Shown: piece by piece, positions 1 to 9,548 of the stretch
Layout: each line of letters opens with the position of its first letter
How positions within the stretch are numbered: position 1 is the stretch's first letter
The notes under the pieces: model-generated
The model's input: only the letters and a program-made list of their open reading frames with translations
Told to the model about the DNA's origin: nothing
Database searches by the model: none
Position numbers and translations under genes: made by a program
Source of the DNA: Bathynomus jamesi
Taxonomy: Eukaryota; Arthropoda; Malacostraca; Isopoda; Cirolanidae
Reading direction: 5' to 3'
NCBI GenBank assembly: GCA_023014485.1
Contig: JAJOZX010001727.1
Span: 646,001 to 710,000 of the forward strand
Length of the DNA: 64,000 nucleotides

Positions 1-1322
1 AAAGCCCCAAATTTGCTTCTTCCTTCCGTATGTGCATTATCTTTTAAAGTTATCGCCATATTTGTTGATAACTCGATTATATTGTGGTTTGAGATAATAG
101 TTGGAGTTATTTTTATATCCGCAATAAAGTTCGTGTTATTTGTGAATAGTGAATACCAGATCTAGGCAGTTATTTTTCCTGGTATTTTCTGTTATCTCCT
201 GTGTCAGCATAAATTCGTTTGTGAGAGCCATCAGCATTTTTGCTTGCTCCTGGTCCTCTCTTGTTTCCCCCCCTTTCCTTGCTGTATAAATATATTTCTA
301 CCCACCTTTTTGTATTTTATAAATGGTGGGAAATTAAAATCACCACAGAGTATTATATTAGGGGATGGAGAATTTACAGACTTTATTTGGGTTCTGATAT
401 CATCAATGGCATCCGAAAATTTTTCATTTGGAGAGTTTGGAAGTCTATAGATGACTATCAGTATCGTTTAGGTTCTCTATTTTCACTGCAAGGGTTTCCA
501 CGAAACTGTTGGATTTACTTATTACCGTCTCTGTCATATGCCTCTCGTGTATATAAATAGCACAACCATCTTTACGTCTCGCTGTTCTATCCGCTCTTAG
601 TAAGTTGAATCCGTCGATATGCAATTCTTTCTTATCGATAGTGTTTGCAGTTATCGCAGTTTCCTTGGCAGTCTAAGATGTGTTTCTGTGAGGCATGCGA
701 TCTCCGCCCTTGTTTCGTCCATAAAACCTTTCAGGTATGAAACTTTGTTTAGTGAATTGTTCGGTTTTACTCCTTGAATATTTGCTAGGACAATGTTTAT
801 GTTCTTTGTTTTGCATTGCCCCTTGTGCATTTTAAGTTCTTTGTCCTTTGATATCGCGTGTTTTGTAACCTTGTGGTCCTCCGAGATGGATCCACTCCGA
901 CCTACCTCTTCTGGTAGCTTCTTGCCATGTAGCGGTTCGGCTCGAGGGTTCCCAACTGTGTCAGCTGCATGTGCTGCATAAGACTTAGCCGCCGTATTGT
1001 GTCCGAGATGTTGAAAAAATTGTGTGTTTTGTTTGCTATTTGGGTACATATTTTTTTTTCTCCCATTCCTTCTGTTGTCATTTGAGACTTGTCCTTTGAA
1101 CTTGTCGGGAGATGATGGTTATAGCATTTTCTCCCGTACTGGCAGGTTCCATATGTCGCGTAGGTCTTGCAAATGTCCGGACGGTAGAATTTGCATTTTC
1201 CACCACATTTGCAGTAGTAGTAGTAGTTGCACATAGGAGGGTGTTCGTAAATTCATTCTCCTCCCTTATATCTGCATATTCCTTTCACATAGTATTTACA
1301 TATATTTTCTTCCCCATTTTTA

Positions 1323-1330
<8 letters not shown>
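1..1330 (-). pseudogene. LINE ORF: CCCH zinc fingers plus AP endonuclease, cut by the window edge
   Basis: Read leftwards from about 1320, the strand encodes CCCH-type zinc fingers (one near 1290; a second at about 1200-1115 with C-x8-C-x5-C-x3-H spacing), a polar linker, then an apurinic-type endonuclease domain of a non-LTR retrotransposon. Endonuclease landmarks are NIVLANIQGVKPN (about 800), CLTETHL (about 680), IVIYRLPN (about 445), LCGDFNFP (about 330), NNCLDLVF (about 160) and SNHNIIEL (about 70). In this family the endonuclease nicks the genomic target before reverse transcription. Frameshifts near 1255, 1000 and 300 show the copy is dead. The reverse transcriptase would lie beyond position 1. 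RNA-binding fingers ahead of the endonuclease are unusual among well-known LINE clades. The family call is firm; the clade is not. Confidence 0.8.

Positions 1331-1374
<44 letters not shown>
1325..1374. repeat. (TA)n microsatellite
   Basis: Pure TA dinucleotides. It is the left part of a TA tract split by the Tc1-like insertion; the rest is at 2338-2351. The whole tract was probably the 3' tail of the LINE fragment at 2352-2665 (inference). Confidence 0.95.
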
Positions 1375-1376
<2 letters not shown>

Positions 1377-2337
1377 CACACCGGACAAAAATTAGTCACC
1401 CCTAATAGCACCGATAGTAGGAAGTTCAAGGTCACACAGAGGGCGCTGATGTAGCATTGGTAAGTGACAAGTAGCGGTGACGTAGCACACAGGATCAGAT
1501 CTGTTTCGTGAGGTGGTGAAGAACAAAGTGTTTGTTGGATATAGTCTGCAAAATGGGTCGTGAGGCAGACGTTACTCAGTGGCAAAAAGGAGCCATCGTG
1601 TTTGGCAGAGCCCACGGACACAAAATGTCTGAAGTAGCCCAATTTGTTGGTGTGTCAACGCGTACTGTCCAGCGAGTTTACAAAGAGTGGTGTAGTTCGC
1701 AATCAACTGACAATCGACGGCGTAACTGTGGCCGGAAAACAATTCTCGACAATAGGGGCCGCCGCCATGTTTCTCGTCTAGTAACTGCAAATCGTTTTCA
1801 AACCAGAGAACAATTGCTCCAAGAAACCAATGAGGTTCTCCAGCGACCAATTTCCGAACGGACATTGCGACGAGAACTGCATGCGATGGACATCTGGAGC
1901 AGGGTACCACGGAAGAGGCCGCTGTTAACAGCAAGTCACAAATTGGCACGTTATAAATGGGCTCAGAGGCACAAAAACTGGACTGCGGCAGATTAGAAAC
2001 GTGTAATTTGGTCCGATGAGTCCCGTTTTTGTTTGTTCTCCAATGATGGGAGGCGACGAGTACATCGCAGGTCCAATGAAGCCTTTAATCCTGAATGCGT
2101 CGAAGGTGTTGTTCAGGCTGGAAACAGAAAGTGAAGCGCAGGAATAGACACCCACGGACTCTGGCGGAACTTCGGGACCAGCTGATGAACGAGTGGCAGC
2201 AAATCGATGTTCAGTACATGCACAACCTCGTAGTCTCTCTGCCTCGCCGGATTCGTGCGGTTATCAAGGCCAGAGGCGCCGTCACACGTTATTAGGTACA
2301 TTCTGAGAGGGGTGACTAATTTTTTGTCCGGTGTGCT
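1375..2337 (+). mobile_element. Tc1-like transposon, internally deleted
   Basis: Terminal inverted repeats (TIRs) of about 28 bp start AGCACACCGGACAAAAA on the left and are mirrored at 2310-2337. A TA dinucleotide flanks each end, the Tc1/mariner target. The element is 963 bp, shorter than a full Tc1 (about 1.6 kb), because the middle of the transposase gene is missing. It sits in a TA microsatellite, so the exact TA used cannot be fixed. Confidence 0.9.
1553..2295 (+). pseudogene. Tc1-like transposase, truncated
   Basis: Starts MGREADVTQWQKG and continues through a paired-type helix-turn-helix DNA-binding region (VAQFVGVSTRTVQRVYKEW) and a second HTH with LRRELHAM. A TAG at 1994-1996 interrupts the frame just before VIWSDESRFCLF, which carries the first catalytic Asp of the DDE core. 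After VEGVVQAG the sequence jumps to the C-terminal tail (TLAELRDQLMNEWQQI, ending GAVTRY at 2295), so the second Asp and the Glu are gone. It cannot encode a working transposase, but TIRs and DNA-binding part remain, so it could be moved in trans. Confidence 0.88.
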
Positions 2338-2351
2338 TATATATATATATC
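2338..2351. repeat. (TA)n tract, right-hand piece
   Basis: Continuation of the 1325-1374 tract after the Tc1-like insertion. It directly abuts the 3' end of the minus-strand LINE fragment at 2352. Confidence 0.85.
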
Positions 2352-2665
2352 TTTCAAAGGTTCCGCGCGGTGATTCCTCATTTGACGAAGGTCAAGCGTG
2401 TCGCCCCTCCTCTCGAGTTGGCCTGGTGAAGTAGTGAGTTGGTTTCTTGTACTCTCCACCTCACATAGCCAGGTACGCCCTGCTCATCGAGGATTGTTCT
2501 GAGCCAAGCGTCTAATCTTCTTTTGAAGATGTCCACTGCACACCATTCATGTTCCTTAAGTCTTTGGGCAGCTGATTAAACAGTTTTCGTTCTCTCACAA
2601 CAAAACTATTTTCTTTCAGGGTTAAGGATGTTCCCTGTCTGGCCTTTAATTTGGGAACACGACAG
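2352..2665 (-). pseudogene. LINE reverse transcriptase C-terminus with (TA)n tail
   Basis: Minus-strand reading gives VPKLKARQGTSLTLKENS, FVVRERKLFNQLPKDL, then after a one-base shift VDIFKRRLDAWLRTI, ending at LTFVK and a stop near 2380. The 'R..FN.LP..L...' block followed by 'FK+RLD.+L' is the usual end of CR1/Jockey-type reverse transcriptase ORFs. About 30 bases of 3' UTR follow and then the TA tract, so this family appears to end in (TA)n rather than poly(A). Heavily 5' truncated; upstream it is lost near another short TA stretch at 2670-2683. Confidence 0.8.
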
Positions 2666-2684
2666 TCTTGTATGTATATATATA

Positions 2685-3003
2685 ATTTGCATTACTGACT
2701 ACAAATCCACCGGCCCCGGGTTCGATTCCCAGCGAAAGCAGGCGGCGCGCATCCTCCTCAGCTATTCATCCAGAAAAAACAGGTTGGTAGATAAATGGAT
2801 ACTCTGGGTGACCTAGTGGTTAAGACGCTGGACTGCTGATCCGGAGGTCGTGCGATCGAGGACTTTGTAAATGCTGACCACCCGTAGTGTGTCGTGGTTC
2901 GGATTCTACGTTAAACTGTTGGTACAAGGTGGCGCAACACACGTGACCTTCGTCAGAATGAGCAATTCGGACAGAAGCAAAAATCAAGGTTATATATATA
3001 TAA
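2685..3003 (+). repeat. tRNA-derived SINE sequence, probably one unit plus a fragment
   Basis: At 2797-2855 there is a tRNA-like head: an A-box-like GACCTAGTGGTTAAG, then CTGGACTGCTGATCCGGAGG and a degenerate B box. A second, intact B box, GGTTCGATTCC, lies at about 2719 and belongs to a partial preceding unit. The body runs to GACCTTCGTCAGAATGAGCAA and ends in TATATATATATA at 2992-3003. The 3' segment resembles the 3' end of the LINE at 2352-2665. Pol III boxes, non-tRNA body and microsatellite tail together support a SINE, not a tRNA gene. Confidence 0.7.
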
Positions 3004-3049
3004 AATCAAACTTAATGGTTTTTGGTTGAATAAATAATGTACATTTTAC

Positions 3050-3415
3050 ATTCAATAGATTATAAAGTAACGCTTGGCAAAAAACTTAGAATGGAAGGAC
3101 CACACAAGTTAAATCCCTAAAAAGATTTGGGAGAGCGTCGCAAGTGTTTAAAATTAACCATAGTTCTTGGACATTTTATATTAACGATATTGAACCCTTG
3201 TTCTTCCTTACTTAATGTACTGCACTCGTGCATGGGTAAATTCTGTTGACAAAACCTTAATCTTTTTTATTTTGAAAAGAGTTATAAGAATAGCCGATAA
3301 TGATTTGTATGGTTATACGAGCGAATTCTTTAGAGTTAAAATTATTGAAGTTAAAAGATGTTAATGAAAATGGCACATTTCATACTTCCAAATGCAAAAA
3401 CAGGGACCCGAGCTT
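3050..3415 (+). pseudogene. LINE reverse transcriptase C-terminal fragment
   Basis: Plus strand encodes EWKDHTS, then PYLMYCTRAWVNSVDKTL and ILKRVIRIADND followed by EFFRVKIIEVKRC. This is the conserved 'W..H...I..K.. ... P.L.Y....W.......L..L.+R.+R.I......LF..+.++' block at the end of many LINE reverse transcriptases. Stops and shifts separate the blocks. It is in the opposite orientation to the 1-1330 and 2352-2665 fragments, so it is a third insertion. Confidence 0.7.
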
Positions 3416-3846
3416 TACTATAGCTTCTATTATAAGGTTATTTTTTTTTTATGCTGTATTCTTATCACTTATCATTTTTCTTGAAATTGGTATTTCAACA
3501 TATACACACAAAAAAGCAAGATCCGCGATCATGGGGCCCCATCATATCTTAACTGACGTTGTACATGAATGAAATTATTATTTTATATTGTTATAGATGT
3601 TTTGTAACTCAAGAAATTCAATTGCATCCGACAAGAAGCGGACCTAGGCAAGTTATATCGTCATTTGTATAATATTCATCCCAAAACCCACCTACTTCTG
3701 TTAACCTGAAAATGCTTAAGCGGTGGTATTAGAAATATTTCTTATGTACCTGGCAAACTGTGGCTTGAAATAAATTGAAATCTATCAATAATCCAATACT
3801 TACAAATCTGTGTTTTTGTCTTCGTATCTTTGTCAATTATAATGTA
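3416..3846. other. AT-rich sequence, nothing recognised
   Basis: No protein-like reading frame, TIR or structured repeat seen on either strand between the LINE relic and the Ginger-like element. Confidence 0.5.
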
Positions 3847-5038
3847 TATGTTACGCCCCGTTTGTGTAATTGCCCAATCCATGAACTGGGCAATATAATT
3901 GCCTATATCATGAAATGGGCAACTTACTGCCCATTACATGAAATGGGCATTTATACTGCCCAGTTCGTGAAATGGGCAATCACGTGTATGACCTTTAAAA
4001 TCTTATACAATTCTACAAAATGGGTAAGCAAAATTCCGCCCATTTCACGAACTGGGCAATATAAATGCCCATTTCATGTAATGGGCAGTAAGTTGCCCAT
4101 TTGCAACGCCTAAACATTGCCAGCACAAGAAAATGCTGCTGAAACACCTGCACCACCACCGCTGGAGCCAGACCACTCGCCTGCGCATGAACCAGCCGGG
4201 CAGCAAGTATCACAAGACAATGTTGCTGAAACACCTGCACTACCACCGCTAGAGCCAGACCACTCGCCTGCGCATGAAACAACCGTGCTGCAAGTATCAT
4301 CTAAGGACGTATCACAAGACGATGCTGCTGTACTCGCACGACAAAAAGCTCATGAGGGCATAGTGCTACAAGCAGAAAAAATGTTGACGCGAAGTAAAAA
4401 AAACGTTGCCAGTGGTCGACGTTGGTCTTAATGTAGCAGTTACAGTATCTCAATTTGATCGTAGTAAACGTGATCCTCCTAATATAATAGGTATAATTCT
4501 TGCTAAGGACGACGGTGGCTACGCAGTAGGAACAAAAGTCGGAGTAATAAGTGGTAAACTTTCAAGGAATCAGTTTGAATCTGTTCACTATACTGGTCTT
4601 AAATCTAGTGATATTCCCTCAAGCAAACTAAGCATTCGCGAAATTGTTAAACTACAAAGTGTTTGTGGAAGACAAGGGTTCAGGAGGTGCCATTGTAGAA
4701 GTAATTGTCTAACTAAACGATGTTTATGTTTGAAAAATAATCGTTGCAACAGCGCCTATCACAGTCACAAATCCTGTGAGAATGTAGACTAATCATTATC
4801 ACTTGCCTTCTCTTTTTAATGTTTTACTTTTGTAATAAATGATTCAGTCGAAATTTTAATTTTCCTTCATACAGATGCCCATTTCAAGAAATGGGTAAGC
4901 AAAATTCCGCCCATTTCACGAACTGGGCAATATAAATACCCATTTCATGTAATGGGCAGGAAGTTGCCCATTTCATGAAATAGGCAATTATATTGCTCAG
5001 TTCATGAATTGAGCAATTACACAAAGGGGCGTAACATA
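3847..5038 (+). mobile_element. Ginger-like DNA transposon, internally deleted, with palindromic ends
   Basis: Ends are inverted repeats starting TATGTTACGCCCC, left arm about 3847-3985 and right arm about 4868-5038. TGTA occurs on both sides (3843-3846, 5039-5042), giving a 4-bp TSD as expected for Ginger/Gin elements. Both arms are built from near-palindromic units of the form TGCCCATTTCATGAAATGGGCA split in variants, and a reversed copy of the arm is also present at 4019-4105. The interior keeps only the C-terminal part of an integrase-derived protein. Superfamily is inferred from that protein. Confidence 0.7.
4117..4792 (+). pseudogene. C-terminal part of a KRBA2/Ginger-type integrase protein
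   Basis: The first frame (4117-4431) has two copies of a Pro/Glu-rich repeat (ETPAPPPLEPDHSPAHE and ETPALPPLEPDHSPAHE) and ends SKKNVASGRRWS; the second (4406-4792) continues after a one-base shift with NVAVTVSQFDRSKRD, IIGIILAKDDG, GTKVGVISGKLSRNQFE, and a Cys-rich tail with CHCRSNC and CLCLKNNRC. The SH3-like stretch plus Cys-rich end match, from memory, the C-terminus of KRAB-A domain-containing protein 2-like proteins, which descend from Ginger transposon integrases. The zinc-binding HHCC and DDE catalytic core are absent. Confidence 0.65.
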
Positions 5039-5451
5039 TGTAATGCACTACTTGCACCATTTCTTACATTTAACAATCGCTTCTTTGTATCATTTTGTAG
5101 TAATATCATTTATGATTTAATTAATACTGCTGCATTATATCTTTCATTTCTCAGAATATCCAAAATTAACATTAAAATATAAGTTAATATTTTATTAAAA
5201 ATATTCTTTGTATTAGTTATGTGCATTAGCACTAAGAGAGCTAATTTATGGGAAAAATTTAATAAAATACCCGCGAACTAGAATATCGCACCTTTGCATA
5301 TACATCAAATATTATCTCGATCAAAAATACAAAACATAATACATACAGGAAAGGTAAAATAAATACTAAAATGATGATTATTGATGCTAATTTTTAGTTC
5401 TACTTTTTTGAATTTTCAATGACACGTGAATGTGTCCAATTTTCATTTACG
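5039..5451. other. AT-rich gap
   Basis: Nothing recognised; lies between the Ginger-like element and a small hAT MITE, downstream of ZNF277. Confidence 0.5.
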
Positions 5452-5609
5452 CAGTGTTGCGACAGTTACTTTTTGTAATTAATTAGTTAAACTTTTTGTC
5501 TTCGCGGAAGAAAGTAACTGGAGGTTACAAATACTCATGATTTTTTGGTAACTAGTTATTGTTACAGTTATTAAAAAATGTAATTATTCTGAGTTACGTC
5601 ACAGCTCTG
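5452..5609. mobile_element. hAT-type MITE, 158 bp
   Basis: Imperfect TIRs: left CAGTGTTGCGACAGTTAC, right (reverse complement) CAGAGCTGTGACGTAAC. A perfect 8-bp TSD, CATTTACG, occupies 5444-5451 and 5610-5617, which fixes both ends and indicates hAT mobilisation. No coding capacity. Confidence 0.85.
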
Positions 5610-5893
5610 CATTTACGGTACGCAAGACGCAGTAAACAAAAACATATACCTAACAATATGCCAGTGGGATTTACGTTGACTTAATTTACTATAATGCCCG
5701 ACAGAAACTGTGGTTTGGTTACTCAAAGTACAGAAAAGAAATTTGACTGAATTAAATTAAAATCCTAAACCTCGACAAAGTTGTTTCCAGGCGCTCAGCG
5801 CAGTAACAGCATTATGAACATTTTGCAAAATGCTGAAGCATTTTACCCGTACTTCAGTTTTTATTTTCCTTTATTCTTAACTTGCACACCTAC

Positions 5894-5993
5894 CTCATCG
5901 TTTACTGATGATGCAATACTAGAAGAGTCTTCGATGTCATTATCATCTAGATGAATCAGAAGTCCATCATTTTCCAACAACGGGATCAAAAAT
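5894..5993 (-). CDS. ZNF277: ZNF277 exon 8 (last recognised coding exon)
   Basis: Acceptor TTGTAG precedes the exon. It begins with one base that completes the Leu codon split by intron 7, then reads FLIPLLENDGLLIHLDD and an acidic/serine-rich end SSSIASSVNDE. A good donor (GAG then GTAGGT) ends it at 5894; alternatively translation reads through for ten more codons to a TAA at 5861-5863. In vertebrate ZNF277 a short C-terminal tail follows this point, so a further 3' exon is possible, but I could not find it. Confidence 0.75.
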
Positions 5994-6843
5994 CTACAAT
6001 GAAAATTTTAAAAAAAGTTGTATCTGCAATGGTTTGTAGTATTTTCTCGAAGCAATTCTCTGAATACAGATTTTGAACAATAATGTCCTTGCCTTTCAGA
6101 TGCTACTTTATAGCGCATCTTTGTCTAGCACCAGACATCAGTGTGCTTTTTTTTTTAACAGCTACAGCGTCTTTTGAATCGCAACCCTGGATATATTAAA
6201 ATTTATTGCAATATTCCACTGGCTACTTCTCTCTTATGGCGGGTGGTTATTGTGTTCTAATTTTCCTGGTTAATTCAATGAATTTTCGTGCTATTGTAGA
6301 CCTCCAAGGAGTTCTTTACTAAAATGCTTCTAAATACAAGAGACAAATATAGTCAATAAAATAAATGAAACTACAAAACGAGGTACGTTCAGAGGTCCCG
6401 CCCCAATTCTCCAAAATATGTGTAGATCTTGAATGCAGAATTTGAAGAAACCTAAGGGTGTTCGCACTAATATGAGTGTGTCTGTAGTTGGGCACAGATC
6501 CTTTGGGAATCAAGAAACATTATGCAAATGCTCAGACTACCGCATGTTATAAATCATCTACTAGGCCAACCATGCCATTCTTTCCAAGCTAGGTCGGTAT
6601 AACAAAAAATTTGGATGTACGACAAAATGAAGCATGCCTACAGAAATATTTAAATTATTATTATTTGCTTAACTATCTCCATACTAAGAAGTAGGATTAC
6701 ACGAGAGAGAGGACCTAAAGCTTTTTGCCAAATCCAAATCATTATCCCACCAAGAAAGTCTCAAAATGTTAAGATCTGAAGACCAACTCGAGACGGGGTA
6801 ATCTGGGTTAAGTGTTTTAAATATATTTGACAGTTTTACTTAC
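5994..6843 (-). other. ZNF277 intron 7
   Basis: 850 bases with GT..AG ends. AT-rich; no element recognised inside. Confidence 0.7.
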
Positions 6844-6965
6844 AATGGATTATCCCAAACACGACTTTCAGGTAAGTGTGAATAACTGCAGGAGTTAAGA
6901 TGAGCAACTAGATCTTCGTTTGACGTAAAATGAGCATCGCAATTTATACATCTACAATTTCTGAC
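6844..6965 (-). CDS. ZNF277: ZNF277 exon 7, C-terminal zinc finger
   Basis: Acceptor CTTGTAG, donor ATT then GTAAGT. Encodes VRNCRCINCDAHF and DLVAHLNSC followed by SRVWDNP; the Cys pair and the HLNSC/HLPES region are the last zinc-binding module of ZNF277. Enters in phase 0, leaves two bases over (TT), completed to TTA by exon 8. Confidence 0.88.
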
Positions 6966-7059
6966 CTACAAGAAATTGGTTGCTATTAATAACCAATGGC
7001 AAAAGCAGTAAATATTTTTGTTTGTTTGTGTACGATTGACCTGACTCCAATTAACTTAA

Positions 7060-7309
7060 CACTCTGGACTACTACTTACGCGTTTCGCGTCAAAACTCTA
7101 TCCTACCCTTGGGTCACTTCTTACGCGAAACGCGTCAAGTTGATCTGGACAAGAGTGAATGCAAAATTTCTGCGAGTATTGTCGTCTTGACGCATGTAGT
7201 GTGTCAGTTGTAACGAGGCACAGATCAACTTCACGCGTTTCGCGTAAGAAGTGACCCTAAGGGTATGACAGAGTTTTGACGCGAAACGCGTAAGTAGTAG
7301 TCCAGAGCG
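7060..7309. mobile_element. TTAA-flanked MITE, 250 bp (piggyBac-like target)
   Basis: Long inverted arms: CACTCTGGACTACTACTTAC at the left, the mirror at the right, about 90 bp each. TTAA flanks both sides (7056-7059, 7310-7313), the piggyBac-type target. Each arm carries two versions of an internal near-palindrome, ACGCGTTTCGCGT and its reverse ACGCGAAACGCGT, four in all. Lies in ZNF277 intron 6. No coding capacity. Confidence 0.8.
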
Positions 7310-7362
7310 TTAATAATTTTACCGACACACTCCAAAACTATATGTAAAAGTAACAACTATAC

Positions 7363-7479
7363 CTTTGTCCGAATAAAATTGATCAACTTTACTTTTGAGT
7401 AGAAGTTCAAGCCTTTAGTTAAGGTTTCAAACTGAAAATGATGATCGTCTTCCATGTGGTGAAACAAGGCTGAGGGTAT
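7363..7479 (-). CDS. ZNF277: ZNF277 exon 6
   Basis: 117 bases, exactly 39 codons, acceptor TTTCAG and donor AAG then GTATAG. Encodes the histidine half of a C2H2 finger (LFHHMEDDHHF) whose cysteines lie at the end of exon 5, then LNFYSKVKLINFIRTK. The order matches ZNF277 proteins, where this finger is followed by a KLVNFIR-like segment. Confidence 0.88.
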
Positions 7480-8573
7480 CTGAAATACCTCATTTTAATT
7501 AAAATTTAATTCCATGTAACGCATCTTCGCGATAAATTTGAAGACCAGTGTTAAAATCATTCTACACGGTTACAATTTTAAAAGTAATTTGTACAGTATT
7601 GTATAATCTTTCAGAAAATGTCGTGGATAAAATATTAACACCCTTCTATCGAAAGTTTACAACAACGACGACACCATAAAACCTAATAAAATGAAACAAA
7701 GAATTATTCTACAAATGAATAGAGAATAAGATCTTTAATTTTCTTCAAAAGACAGATTACACAGTTCGATATCCTGCCCTTGCAGTCTTGCAGGAGGAAA
7801 GTAAAGATTATGGTTCTAAAGATTTTTTTAGATGGAATAAGTCTCTTAATCTTGATTAATAATAATGCTTGTGATTGTTTAACCTCTTATTAATGGCAAA
7901 AGTAATGTGAAAGAGGGTGAACCTACAACTTCATGTAGGATCCTAACCATGGACAGGACACTACATCTGAACTCGGAGGACCGTCACCCATCCACCCAAC
8001 GTCGTCGTCACTTAACTCACTGACCTAACGGAAAGCAGTGGTGCGACGTGGGCACGGCGTGGCGTAGTCCTTTAAAAGGGCTCTCAACAGGACGCAGTTG
8101 AGGCAATGAGAGCAGAGGGTAAACACAGGCTCTTTAAATATTACTGTTATCTCTTCTTCCCTACACACGAATTTCTCCTCAACAGAGCTCAACAGAACTT
8201 GGATGTAGTTGGCAAACGCTACAGCGGTTTATTTTACCGAGAGTGGATGCGCGTCGCTCAACTTGGGATTACAGTTTTAGTATTAGTTTTCTCCATAGAT
8301 AATTATTTCATGAACTGTACAGCTTTTATGGCGCAGTCAGTTAAGACAGACCCAGAACTGAAAGTTCCTTTACCTTCCGAGTTTAATTTCCGCAGTCACC
8401 GCCTCACACTGAGTTAGGCCAGCGACTCTACTTATGTTCGGGTTCAATTAACTCTCGGATTTCACGCCCGCCCGCCCATCTTTATGCGCGAAAACAGGGG
8501 TTTCGGGTGCTATCTGTTACACGTAAACGATACCTTTTCTCTAAATCTGTGAAGAATTATAATGAGTATTTAC
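7480..8573 (-). other. ZNF277 intron 5 with a GC-richer block
   Basis: Most is AT-rich, but 7960-8500 is clearly richer in GC (for example CGCCCGCCCGCCC near 8470) and has a TTTAAAAGGGCTCTCAAC stretch at about 8070. This could be a solo LTR or another element with its own promoter; I found no repeat pair to prove it. Confidence 0.4.
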
Positions 8574-8756
8574 TTTGGCAGTCGTAAAAGGACAGAAGAG
8601 ACAGACGGCTGGAATACCTCCTGCGTCCTCTCGCCAATCCATCCAGAGTTGTTCATCAAAGACTTCCTCGCCTTCTTTAGTTTCAAATTCCCTCGGCAGA
8701 GAGTTCTCCCTCTCCTCTAAAATGTTTTTCTTTGCTTCCTCCCATGGTGTACCAGG
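8574..8756 (-). CDS. ZNF277: ZNF277 exon 5
   Basis: 183 bases, 61 codons, phase 0 at both ends. Begins PGTPWEEAKKN, runs through an acidic stretch (EEVFDEQLWMDWREDAGG) and ends AVCLFCPFTTAK, the Cys-x2-Cys half of a finger completed in exon 6. Acceptor TATTAG is preceded by a TATG/TGTG microsatellite instead of a strong pyrimidine tract; donor is GTAAAT. Confidence 0.9.
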
Positions 8757-8915
8757 CTAATATGTATGTATGTATGTATGTGTGTGTCATTAGATTAGAA
8801 ATTGATTACTGTATAAAAAGCTACTTAGCTAACAAGTATACTCATTGGTATCTAACCATACTGAACTAAATATTTAACTCAATCAAATGTCAAAACCATG
8901 ATTATGATAGCCTAC

Positions 8916-9051
8916 CTTCAGATAATTCAGTAAATAAAATTGATCATACTGCTTATTTCTGGGGTTTAGAGATCTATGCTGTTTTTTCCTCATATGTTCT
9001 CTCAGAGTTAAATGATTTTTGAAAGTCTTTTCACAATGCAAACATTGAAGT
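8916..9051 (-). CDS. ZNF277: ZNF277 exon 4, central C2H2 finger
   Basis: Encodes LQCLHCEKTFKN, LREHMRKKQH and NPRNKQYDQFYLLNYLK, the most conserved segment of ZNF277 proteins (Cys-x2-Cys, His-x5-His, then the N-R/K-x-YD-x-FY block). Acceptor TTTCAAG, donor AAG then GTAGGC. The first base completes an Arg codon begun in exon 3. This exon gave the firmest gene identification. Confidence 0.93.
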
Positions 9052-9099
9052 CTTGAAAGGAAATATTTGAATTTAATTAGAAAAGGAACTGTAATAATA

Positions 9100-9288
9100 C
9101 AGGGTGTTTCAAAAGTCCGGAATTATAGAAAATACTTTTAATGTCTATATATATTTCAAAAAGAAATATTCCCACGATTCTGGACTTGTTTTAAAAGTCC
9201 GGAATCATAAGGATATTATTTTTCAATTCTATATACAGTATGTAAACATTAAAAATACCTCATAATTCCGAACTTTTGAAACACCCTG
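9100..9288. mobile_element. mariner-type MITE, 189 bp
   Basis: TIRs CAGGGTGTTTCAAAAGT with mirror at the right; TA on both sides (9098-9099, 9289-9290). Inside, the AAAAGTCCGGAAT motif recurs at 9191-9206. Occupies most of ZNF277 intron 3 (294 bases). Confidence 0.85.
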
Positions 9289-9345
9289 TACAGCTTACCC
9301 AATTATCTTTTGAAATCCCATTATCTGAACAATTGGTGTACACAC

Positions 9346-9548
9346 CTTCGTAATGTACTGTCCATGATGTCTAAAAGCTTTGCTCCAAAGACAATGTTAT
9401 CTGGGTTTCCTAAAGAGAATCCATGATCAAAAGTAAGATGGTGGAAAGAGTTGGCAATGCCACCTCCAATAATGGATAAACAATAAATGCATTGACGAGA
9501 GAAGTCCTTGTTTCGATATTCCTCTTCCTTTTGGTGAGTAATAAAATT
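9346..9548 (-). CDS. ZNF277: ZNF277 exon 3
   Basis: Acceptor ATCACAG, donor AAG then GTGTGT. Encodes FITHQKEEEYRNKDF, then a C2H2 finger CIYC...HHLTFDH and the conserved GNPDNIV segment. Phase 0 entry, two bases (AG) left over at the 3' end, completed by exon 4. Confidence 0.9.

Noticed and set aside
240..560. Plus-strand ORF of 106 codons
   Set aside because: Antisense to the LINE endonuclease, whose conserved blocks (LCGDFNFP and others) are on the minus strand.
2797..2855. A functional tRNA gene
   Set aside because: The B box is degenerate and the acceptor stem cannot be paired; the body and TA tail fit a SINE.
8106..8417. Plus-strand ORF of 103 codons in ZNF277 intron 5
   Set aside because: No recognisable domain or homology and no supporting gene structure; kept only as a GC-richer block.
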